6,331 bases of DNA from JBKJUK01 sp046590705 (lineage in GTDB: Bacteria > Acidobacteriota > Thermoanaerobaculia > Gp7-AA8). The stretch lies in contig JBKJUK010000299.1 of NCBI GenBank assembly GCA_046590705.1, positions 1 through 6,331 of the forward strand, given 5' to 3'. This document shows, piece after piece, positions 1-5,237 of the stretch. The first letter of the stretch is position 1. The number at the start of each line of letters is the position of its first letter. Under the pieces are notes generated by a model. That model made no database searches. It was not told the DNA's origin and worked only from the letters and a program-made list of their open reading frames with translations. The position numbers and the translations under genes are program-made.

Positions 1-49
1 GACTCACTCGTCCTGTTCTGCCCCATTCGCCGCGAATTGCGGGCACCGC

Positions 50-78
50 TTGACAAAGTCCAGCCCGAGACACATTCT
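50..78 (+). promoter_or_regulatory. Candidate sigma70-type promoter of the perR-like gene
   Basis: A perfect -35 hexamer TTGACA lies at 50-55. At 17-bp spacing the -10 position (73-78) reads CATTCT, which matches the consensus at only three of six positions. If it is real, transcription would start near 85, about 8 bases before the ATG at 93, giving a nearly leaderless mRNA. That fits the lack of a purine-rich Shine-Dalgarno sequence before this ATG. The call rests mainly on the -35 box and is tentative. Confidence 0.35.
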
Positions 79-80
79 AA
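66..80 (+). promoter_or_regulatory. Degenerate PerR/Fur-box-like site upstream of perR (possible autoregulation)
   Basis: The 15-mer CGAGACACATTCTAA shares 9 of 15 positions with the perfect palindrome before katG (519-533), including the AGAC core of the left arm and TCTAA of the right arm. It overlaps the candidate -10 element, so repressor bound here would block the perR promoter. The match is weak enough to arise by chance. Autoregulation is common for PerR but is inferred here. Confidence 0.25.
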
Positions 81-92
81 CTCCAGCCTGAC

Positions 93-500
93 ATGAAGCC
101 CGACATCCCAAGCATTCTCGAAGAGCATGGCATCCAGCCATCCGCGCAGCGCGTGGCCGTTGCCGAGTTCGTTCTTCAGACCACTGAGCATCCCTCCGCT
201 GACAGGGTCTGGACCTGCGTTCAGGAAAACTTTCCGATGATCTCCCGCGCCACCGTGTACAACACGCTCAACCTCTTCGTGGAGAAAGGACTGCTTCGCG
301 AGTTGCATCTCGCTCCCGACTCCGTGCTCTTTGATCCGAAGATTGATCGACACCATCACTTCATCGACGAAGAGACCGGCCGGATTCACGACATCCCCTG
401 GGATCAGATCGAAGTCAACAACGTCAAGCCTCTGCGCGGTTTGGAGATTCGTGACTATCAGGTTGTCATGCGAGGTCGCAGCCGACAGCCTCGCCGCTGA
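93..500 (+). CDS. perR: PerR-type Fur-family transcriptional repressor lacking the structural zinc cysteines
   Basis: A 135-residue Fur-superfamily regulator. The winged-helix domain spans about residues 5-75, with the recognition-helix signature SRATVYNTL at 51-59, and the dimerisation domain follows. Residues H33, D81, H87, H89 and D100 fall at exactly the spacing of the B. subtilis PerR regulatory metal ligands (H37, D85, H91, H93, D104). The last is Asp, as in PerR, rather than the Glu typical of Fur. In PerR, Fe-bound histidines at this site are oxidised by peroxide, which releases DNA. The positions of the first zinc cysteine pair are D92 and T95, the C-terminal pair is absent, and the only Cys is C42. 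The gene lies 110 bp upstream of katG, which it probably represses. The ATG at 93 has no clear Shine-Dalgarno sequence. Family membership is certain; peroxide sensing is inferred from ligands and context. Confidence 0.88.
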   Translation: MKPDIPSILEEHGIQPSAQRVAVAEFVLQTTEHPSADRVWTCVQENFPMISRATVYNTLNLFVEKGLLRELHLAPDSVLFDPKIDRHHHFIDEETGRIHDIPWDQIEVNNVKPLRGLEIRDYQVVMRGRSRQPRR

Positions 501-505
501 AAAAA

Positions 506-534
506 TTTTCGCAGTCTGTTAGACGATGTCTAAT
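506..534 (+). promoter_or_regulatory. Candidate katG promoter
   Basis: The -10 candidate TCTAAT (529-534) matches TATAAT at five of six positions. With a 17-bp spacer, the -35 position (506-511) reads TTTTCG, a 3 of 6 match. An A-tract (500-505) lies just upstream and could act as an UP element. Transcription would start near 541, leaving a leader of about 70 bases. The -10 box overlaps the right arm of the palindrome at 519-533, so a repressor bound there would exclude RNA polymerase. The weak -35 lowers confidence. Confidence 0.45.
514..533 (+). promoter_or_regulatory. PerR/Fur-type operator palindrome in front of katG
   Basis: TTAGAC-GAT-GTCTAA at 519-533 is a perfect 6-3-6 inverted repeat. 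It also reads as a 15-bp 7-1-7 array like the Per box, keeping the outer TTA and TAA and the inner A and T of that consensus. A third half-site, GTCT at 514-517, gives the alternating series GTCT-N3-AGAC-N3-GTCT with a strict 7-base period. That resembles the overlapping half-sites known from Fur-family operators. The site lies between the perR-like gene and katG and overlaps the candidate katG -10 hexamer. The repeat is seen directly; that the neighbouring PerR binds it is inferred. Confidence 0.65.
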
Positions 535-596
535 TGCCTCACCACCCCCTGCAGTAAAACATTGACGGAAGAAGCATCCACTGGAAACCATCCAAC

Positions 597-602
597 AAGG
601 AG
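597..602 (+). promoter_or_regulatory. Ribosome binding site fixing the GTG start of katG
   Basis: AAGGAG lies 8 bases before the GTG at 611. This is the only strong Shine-Dalgarno match in the leader. It supports the non-ATG start and gives a protein of normal KatG N-terminal length. Confidence 0.8.
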
Positions 603-610
603 AATTCGAC

Positions 611-2866
611 GTGCCAGATAAAGAACACACACAAAGCACCAGCGAGAGCGAGAATCCTGTAATCCCTGCCCCAAAACCAAAAAAAGGGGGCCGGCCGAGT
701 TCGAACAAAGACTGGTGGCCGAATCAACTCGACCTGTCCGTCCTTCACGGGCACTCGCATCTGTCCAATCCCATGACCACCGACTTCCACTACGCCGAAC
801 AGTTCAAGACTCTCGATGTCGAAGCGCTCAAGCGCGACCTCATCGAAGCGATGACGACGTCGCAGGCTTGGTGGCCGGCCGATTACGGCCACTACGGTCC
901 GTTTTTCATCCGCATGTCCTGGCACGCCGCGGGAACGTATCGACTCGCTGACGGCCGCGGTGGTGGTGGCGACGGTCAGCAGCGCTTCGCTCCACTCAAC
1001 AGCTGGCCCGACAACGCCAACCTCGACAAAGCACGCCGCCTGCTCTGGCCACTGAAGAAAAAGTATGGACAGAAAATCTCCTGGGCCGATCTTCTGGTCC
1101 TGGCCGGCAACGTGGCCATGGAGTCCATGGGATTCAAGACTTTCGGCTTCGGCTTCGGTCGACCGGACGTATGGGAACCCGAGGAAATCTTCTGGGGTCC
1201 TGAGGACAGCTGGCTTGGTGACGAGCGATACAGCGGCGATCGCAAGCTCGCACAAAACCTTGGTGCTGTGCAGATGGGTCTGATCTACGTGAACCCTGAA
1301 GGGCCGGGCGGCAACCCCGATCCGCTCGCCGCAGCGCACGACATTCGCGACACCTTCGCCCGCATGGCCATGAACGACGAGGAAACCGTCGCTCTGATCG
1401 TCGGCGGCCACTCGTTCGGCAAGAACCACGGTGCTGCTCCAGCGGAAGGGAAGATTGGTCCGGAACCCGAGGGCGCAAAAATCGAGGACCAGGGCTTCGG
1501 ATGGAAGAATGCACATGGAAGCGGCATGGGCTCCGACACCATCACGAGCGGCCTGGATGGCGCCTGGACCAACAACCCTACCAAGTGGGATAACGGGTTC
1601 CTCGAGAACCTTTACAAGTACGACTGGGAACTGACGACCAGCCCAGCCGGTGCCAAGCAGTGGAGGCCGAAAAATCCCGAAGCAAAAGACACCGTACCCG
1701 ACGCTCACGACCCGAAGAAGCGGCATGCGCCGATGATGCTGACCACCGACATGTCGATGAGGATGGATCCTACCTACGGCCCGATCGCAAAACGCTTTCT
1801 CGAGAATCCCGACCAGCTCGCAGACGCCTTCGCTCGCGCCTGGTTCAAACTCCTCCATCGCGACATGGGTCCTCTACCCCGCTATCTGGGACCATGGGTT
1901 CCTGAGCCGCAGCTGTGGCAGGATCCCGTTCCGAAAGTTGACCATGAACTGATCGGTGAACAGGAAATCAAAACACTGAAAAAGTCGATCCTCGATTCGG
2001 GTCTGGCCATCAGGGAACTGGTCACCGTAGCCTGGACGTCGGCGGCGAGCTTCCGCGGTACCGACATGCGTGGCGGTGCCAACGGCGCGAGAATTCGCCT
2101 CGCTCCACAGAAGGACTGGGAAGCAAATGAACCAGCACTTTTGAACAGAGTGCTACAGGGTCTCGAGAAGGTTCAGAAGGACTTCAATGGCGCACAGTCT
2201 GGTAACAAGAAGGTATCTCTCGCGGACCTGATCGTCCTCGGAGGATGCGCAGCAGTCGAGCAGGCAGCAAAGAAGGCGGGAGTCGAACTCACTGTACCGT
2301 TCACGCCGGGTCGCACCGACGCATCGCAGGAGCAAACGGACGTCACGACGTTCGATGTACTCGAGCCGGTTGCCGATGGATTTCGCAGCTACATGCGGGC
2401 GGGAGATCCGCTCTCCCCGGAGACGCGTCTTCTGGACCGGGCCAACCTGCTGAGGCTGACAGCACCTGAGATGACAGTTCTCGTCGGCGGCATGCGCGCG
2501 CTGAACGCCAACTTCGGCGAATCAGCGCACGGAATCTTCACCGATAAACCAGGAGCACTGACCAACGATTTCTTCGTGAATCTGCTCGACGTCAGCACGA
2601 CCTGGAGGCCTTCCGCCTCGCAGGAAAACGTGTACGAAGGTCGCGATCGTGTGACCGGCGAACAGAAGTGGACCGCCACCGCGGCCGATCTGGTCTTCGG
2701 TGCGCACTCTCAACTCCGCGCGCTTGCGGAAGTGTACGCCAGCGACGACGCCAGGGAGAAGTTTGCGCACGAATTCGCCGCTGCCTGGAACAAGGTCATG
2801 AACCTCGATCGCTACGATCTGGTCGCGCACGGAAGAGGCGGACGCACACGCGCTGTAAGAAGCTAA
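611..2866 (+). CDS. katG: Catalase-peroxidase KatG (bifunctional haem enzyme)
   Basis: A 751-residue cytoplasmic haem b enzyme that disproportionates hydrogen peroxide and also has peroxidase activity. It has the usual duplicated peroxidase architecture: a catalytic N-terminal half (about residues 40-425) and a haem-free C-terminal half (about 440-737). Distal residues R101, W104 and H105 are present. The covalent Trp-Tyr-Met adduct unique to KatG would be W104-Y226-M252. The proximal triad is H267, W319 and D380. Channel residue D134, S313 (equivalent to M. tuberculosis S315) and the mobile arginine R417 are also present, so the enzyme should be active. No signal peptide is seen. Most KatGs end near the DRYDL motif (733-737 here); this one continues for 14 further residues, rich in Arg and Gly. 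Translation starts at GTG with a good ribosome site. The gene probably forms its own transcript, repressed by the upstream PerR-like protein and closed by the terminator at 2890-2923. Confidence 0.98.
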   Translation: MPDKEHTQSTSESENPVIPAPKPKKGGRPSSNKDWWPNQLDLSVLHGHSHLSNPMTTDFHYAEQFKTLDVEALKRDLIEAMTTSQAWWPADYGHYGPFFIRMSWHAAGTYRLADGRGGGGDGQQRFAPLNSWPDNANLDKARRLLWPLKKKYGQKISWADLLVLAGNVAMESMGFKTFGFGFGRPDVWEPEEIFWGPEDSWLGDERYSGDRKLAQNLGAVQMGLIYVNPEGPGGNPDPLAAAHDIRDTFARMAMNDEETVALIVGGHSFGKNHGAAPAEGKIGPEPEGAKIEDQGFGWKNAHGSGMGSDTITSGLDGAWTNNPTKWDNGFLENLYKYDWELTTSPAGAKQWRPKNPEAKDTVPDAHDPKKRHAPMMLTTDMSMRMDPTYGPIAKRFLENPDQLADAFARAWFKLLHRDMGPLPRYLGPWVPEPQLWQDPVPKVDHELIGEQEIKTLKKSILDSGLAIRELVTVAWTSAASFRGTDMRGGANGARIRLAPQKDWEANEPALLNRVLQGLEKVQKDFNGAQSGNKKVSLADLIVLGGCAAVEQAAKKAGVELTVPFTPGRTDASQEQTDVTTFDVLEPVADGFRSYMRAGDPLSPETRLLDRANLLRLTAPEMTVLVGGMRALNANFGESAHGIFTDKPGALTNDFFVNLLDVSTTWRPSASQENVYEGRDRVTGEQKWTATAADLVFGAHSQLRALAEVYASDDAREKFAHEFAAAWNKVMNLDRYDLVAHGRGGRTRAVRS

Positions 2867-2889
2867 GTTCGTTCTCTGATGAAGTGATC

Positions 2890-2923
2890 GCGGGCGCCTC
2901 GTTCGGGGCGCCCGCTGTTTTTT
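2890..2923 (+). terminator. Rho-independent terminator of katG
   Basis: A perfect 9-bp stem, GCGGGCGCC (2890-2898) with GGCGCCCGC (2907-2915), encloses an 8-base loop and is followed by six T residues (2918-2923). It begins 24 bases after the katG stop codon. This is a textbook intrinsic terminator. Confidence 0.93.
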
Positions 2924-2925
2924 CT

Positions 2926-3165
2926 ACTGATGAACGCAGAACTCAGAACGCAGAACGAAGAAGTAAGAAAGAAGAAGCGGACGGTAGTTCATTCTTCGCG
3001 GCGCGGAACGGAGATTCCTCTTCGCACTCATAGCGCGCAAGCTTGCCGCGTAGTCTCGCGCTCATCGGAATGACGATTCGGTGATGACTCAAACTTCGCA
3101 GAAAGATGCAACGATTCTATTTTCTTCCTTCATCGTTCTGCGTTCTGCGTTCTGCGTTCATCAGT
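2926..3165. repeat. 240-bp palindromic element with 45-bp terminal inverted repeats (MITE-like)
   Basis: The left arm (2926-2970) and the reverse complement of the right arm (3121-3165) match at 42 of 45 positions without gaps, and both begin ACTGATGAACGCAGAAC. Within each arm the sequence is a run of 7-bp units: GAACGCA, GAACTCA, GAACGCA, GAACGAA on the left, and three exact GAACGCA units then GAACGAT on the right. The 150-bp centre has smaller nested pairs: GAAGAA/TTCTTC (2971-2976/2992-2997), CGCGGC/GCCGCG (2997-3002/3045-3050) and ATTCC/GGAAT (3014-3018/3067-3071). I see no convincing coding region inside and no obvious target-site duplication. With the katG terminator it accounts for nearly all of the 333-bp gap between the convergent katG and PYP-like genes; 3166-3199 shows nothing. 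It could be a non-autonomous transposable element, a dispersed intergenic repeat, or a structure acting on both transcripts. Confidence 0.8.
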
Positions 3166-3199
3166 CCCTGTCCACCGACCTTGGGCCTGACTTTCCGGA

Positions 3200-3709
3200 T
3201 CAAGCCACAGCCCGCGCGGAACCACGCCCCGACGACTGCGACTTGCTTCGGATCACAGAATGATCCGGGGAGACGAAGATGAACGTGTACACACCCTCGC
3301 CTGCCTGACGAAGAATTCTGATCCTGGCCTGCCTCCATCCCTGGACGAAACGAAAGGTGAACAGAAATGAGCTGTCGATACCCGAGCCAGGCGCTGCACT
3401 TTCAATCACGCCTGAGAAGGAGCGCACTCTGGCGCACGGCGCAACGTCGCGGAAGAAGTCGCGACCAATCACATTCGTCGCGGTTTTGTTCGCAAAGGCC
3501 GCCTCGGCGGCGTTGTAGCTGACGACCTTTCCATCAGCCGAGAGGGCAATCGCACCGAAGGGAAGCTCGTCGAAGCGTTCCGGTCTCATCGCACCGATCT
3601 CGTTGAAAAGTTCAGCGGTCGAGATATCAAACCACGCGATCTTGTTCTGGTTGGCACTCCCCGCCTCGGGTGCGCCGACTTTCACTGCTGCCATTCCTGC
3701 TGAGTCCAT
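3200..3709 (-). CDS. pyp: Photoactive yellow protein (PYP) homologue, single PAS domain
   Basis: A 169-residue soluble protein; the PAS domain covers about residues 24-146. The stretch from LPFGAI (residue 49) to the DVAPC motif (C92) aligns with Halorhodospira PYP without gaps. C92 takes the place of C69, which carries the p-coumaroyl thioester; Y65 and E69 take the places of Y42 and E46, which bind the chromophore phenolate. By the same alignment, T50 is Ala73, R52 is Lys75 and Y98 is Phe121. PYPs are blue-light receptors with a photocycle. The protein has about 20 extra N-terminal residues and a 20-residue basic, Ser-rich C-terminal tail beyond the usual PYP end. No tyrosine ammonia-lyase or coumaroyl-CoA ligase gene, needed to make and attach the chromophore, is in this window. 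The ATG at 3709 is chosen over an upstream in-frame start at 3769 because a strong ribosome site precedes it. I see no convincing promoter. The partner protein is unknown. Confidence 0.85.
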   Translation of the reverse strand: MDSAGMAAVKVGAPEAGSANQNKIAWFDISTAELFNEIGAMRPERFDELPFGAIALSADGKVVSYNAAEAAFANKTATNVIGRDFFRDVAPCARVRSFSGVIESAAPGSGIDSSFLFTFRFVQGWRQARIRILRQAGEGVYTFIFVSPDHSVIRSKSQSSGRGSARAVA

Positions 3710-3716
3710 CTGATTT

Positions 3717-3723
3717 CCTCCCT
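3717..3723 (-). promoter_or_regulatory. Ribosome binding site fixing the PYP homologue start
   Basis: On the minus strand AGGGAGG is followed by a 7-base spacer and the ATG at 3709. An ORF start 60 bases further upstream has no comparable site, so the shorter 169-residue product is preferred. Confidence 0.85.
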
Positions 3724-3827
3724 GCGTATGTAGTCCGAAGAATGCAGCGAAAAGTACAGAGCTGGACAACTATTTTGTGATCAACGTAGAACTCCGCAGA
3801 CCAACGCCACTTTCTGAACATCCGTAG

Positions 3828-4592
3828 CTACCGGCCGGACTTACCCCAACTAAACGCGAGCAATGTGTGCGTCGCCAGATCCAACTCGTCCGCCCCCTCA
3901 GCAGGGCGGTGGTCGTAATTGATTTTCAGCCCGGTGTGCAGCGAGATCCGACGGTTGATGCGGATGGCCAGGTCCGTCTCCGCGTCCATGCGGGTGTCCT
4001 GCGCATCCTCGAGATTACTGAAGACGTGGAATGCCGATGTGACTGTCAGCTCGTCAGTCATTCGTGCACTTACATCGACTTTCGACCAGGCTTCAGGAAA
4101 GGTTTGCTCCCTACTCCGCCGTTCGTCCTCAACCGTGTAGGCGAACCCGGCATGCAGGCCCGCATGCACCCCCTTGCGCCAGGCAAACTGTCGGAGTTTT
4201 CCGAAGCCGACCCCGGCCAGCAGGCGGCTGTCGAGACCGCGTGCACGATCCACCTCACCCGTCCCGAAAAAAGAGACCACCCAGTCTCGCTGGTAGTGCT
4301 TCTCACGGAACAGATACAAGTCCGCTCGCTCCGACGCCGAAGCCCCCTCGGTGCGATGCACGTTCGCGTCGAAGTCCGCGCTCCAGCGCCCGCCCTTCCA
4401 CTCCCGGCAGTGATCGGCGCCCACGAGCAGGCTTAGTGTGTCGGAGTTGCCGCGCGTGGCGTTGAAACCGAGATGAGCCGTGTTCTCGCATGGCCTCTGG
4501 CTGGCATCGTCGTCGGGGGTCTCCTGCGCTGCAGCCGACGCCGCTAGGAAGAGGGTGAGGAAAAGGACGCTGAAAAGATGTTTACTGATCAT
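3828..4592 (-). CDS. DUF481 family outer-membrane beta-barrel protein
   Basis: A 254-residue precursor. Residues 1-22 form a signal peptide (MISK, then the hydrophobic LFSVLFLTLFLAASAAA), with likely cleavage before Q23. The rest has the alternating, aromatic-rich pattern and Gly-Asn-Ser/Thr motif (GFNATRGNSDTLSL, 42-55) of the DUF481 family (YdiY-like). These are predicted outer-membrane barrels of unknown function, some induced by salt. The closing segment, with D227, P230 and the acidic EGADELD, then the strand ending LLAFSW, also fits. Four residues (GKSGR after the Trp, counting to the end) follow the last strand, so the chain does not end in the usual aromatic residue. Two cysteines (C35, C62) could pair in the periplasm. 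The open frame extends upstream to 4826, but only the ATG at 4592 precedes a signal peptide; its ribosome site is weak (TGGA). The substrate, if any, cannot be told. Confidence 0.82.
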   Translation of the reverse strand: MISKHLFSVLFLTLFLAASAAAQETPDDDASQRPCENTAHLGFNATRGNSDTLSLLVGADHCREWKGGRWSADFDANVHRTEGASASERADLYLFREKHYQRDWVVSFFGTGEVDRARGLDSRLLAGVGFGKLRQFAWRKGVHAGLHAGFAYTVEDERRSREQTFPEAWSKVDVSARMTDELTVTSAFHVFSNLEDAQDTRMDAETDLAIRINRRISLHTGLKINYDHRPAEGADELDLATHTLLAFSWGKSGR

Positions 4593-4716
4593 GTGTTTTT
4601 CCAGGTTATGAACGCTTCTACCTGCAGTCCATAACGGCCAGGAAGCCAACGCCAGCAACCCGAGGTAAAATGAACTCACCACTCTCCTCCACGAAGACTG
4701 CCGTGCTGAAAGGCTG

Positions 4717-4744
4717 TTTATACATGGACTTGGATCATTGACCC
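4717..4744 (-). promoter_or_regulatory. Weak candidate promoter for the DUF481 gene
   Basis: On the minus strand a -10-like TATAAA (4717-4722) sits 16 bp downstream of GGGTCA (4739-4744), which matches TTGACA at three positions. It lies in the 163-bp gap between the four-cysteine gene and the DUF481 gene and would give a leader of about 120 bases. The gap holds no terminator that I can see, so read-through from the upstream genes is also possible. Confidence 0.2.
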
Positions 4745-4755
4745 GGCGACTGCCG

Positions 4756-5175
4756 CTATGAGCCACCGCTCCTGCATGAACCACCATCCGTAACCACCTT
4801 GATTTCAGGCCATGCCGCTCCGACATTCACATAGCAGAGAGTCCAGGTACCGCCCGCGAGGGGAAGTCCTGGCGCAGCCGACCACTTGAAGTCGAATTCA
4901 TTCACCATATCGTCGGGCCCATCGAGCACGTGCACAGTGAGATCTGAAACCGAGCATCCGGTATCTGTCGAAGCCTGAATGGACTTGACGCCCGAATCTT
5001 CGTCATCGACATTAATCGGCGTCACGTCTCGACACAAGGGAGACGACGAGGCGAGGTGCACGTACGAGATGACACCCATGGCCCAATTTTGTATTTTGAA
5101 GTCGTAGGCATGCGCATTCTGCGCACCAGTCGTCAATGCCATCACTGCAAGAATCCAGACGTATCTTCTGATCAT
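4756..5175 (-). CDS. Small secreted four-cysteine protein, function unknown
   Basis: A 139-residue precursor that I do not recognise. Residues 1-23 are a clear Sec signal peptide (MIRR, hydrophobic core, then an AHA cleavage motif before Y24), leaving a mature chain of about 116 residues. The mature part has four cysteines (C48, C74, C114, C134), enough for two disulfides, many aromatic and Val residues suggesting a beta fold, an acidic patch (VDDED, 56-60), and a short Gly/Ser tail. The ATG at 5175 has a good ribosome site; the longer frame to 5295 overlaps the upstream EF-hand gene and has no signal peptide, so it is rejected. The gene lies 62 bp after the EF-hand gene on the same strand with no terminator visible between them, so the two are probably co-transcribed. 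Periplasmic or extracellular location follows from the signal and cysteines; any role is unknown. Confidence 0.75.
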   Translation of the reverse strand: MIRRYVWILAVMALTTGAQNAHAYDFKIQNWAMGVISYVHLASSSPLCRDVTPINVDDEDSGVKSIQASTDTGCSVSDLTVHVLDGPDDMVNEFDFKWSAAPGLPLAGGTWTLCYVNVGAAWPEIKVVTDGGSCRSGGS

Positions 5176-5181
5176 GCTGAT

Positions 5182-5187
5182 CTCCCT
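5182..5187 (-). promoter_or_regulatory. Ribosome binding site of the four-cysteine protein gene
   Basis: AGGGAG on the minus strand is 6 bases before the ATG at 5175. It decides the start in favour of the form beginning with the signal peptide. Confidence 0.8.
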
Positions 5188-5237
5188 TGTACTGTTCCAC
5201 ACCTTCGCCGCAGGACGCGTCACGCCGCCGGTCACGT

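Noticed and set aside
1..49. Left edge of the window, before the perR promoter.
   Set aside because: No coding frame, repeat or regulatory motif is convincing here.
486..510. Possible terminator after the perR-like gene (CAGC/GCTG stem at 486-499).
   Set aside because: The stem has only four pairs and is followed by an A-tract before the T run, so it does not fit an intrinsic terminator.
562..567. A TTGACG hexamer as an alternative katG -35 box.
   Set aside because: No -10-like sequence lies at the right distance, and the resulting transcript would start too close to the ribosome site.
539..1858. A 439-residue open frame on the minus strand opposite katG.
   Set aside because: It lies wholly antisense to a clear KatG, has no family features, and long antisense frames are expected in G+C-rich genes.
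2932..2959. Short tandem repeats that might be read as a CRISPR array.
   Set aside because: The units are 7 bp and contiguous with no spacers, and they recur in inverted orientation at 3121-3165; this is a repeat element, not CRISPR.
2930..3120. A small open frame on the plus strand (2668-3033) running from katG's alternate frame into the repeat element.
   Set aside because: It begins inside katG out of frame and crosses the terminator; no coding evidence.
3867..4465. Plus-strand open frames of 189 and 133 residues opposite the DUF481 gene.
   Set aside because: They are Arg/Pro-rich shadows of the coding strand with no recognisable domain or ribosome site.
4593..4826. Upstream extension of the DUF481 frame, adding 78 residues.
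   Set aside because: It would bury the signal peptide inside the chain, and its composition is unlike the rest of the protein.
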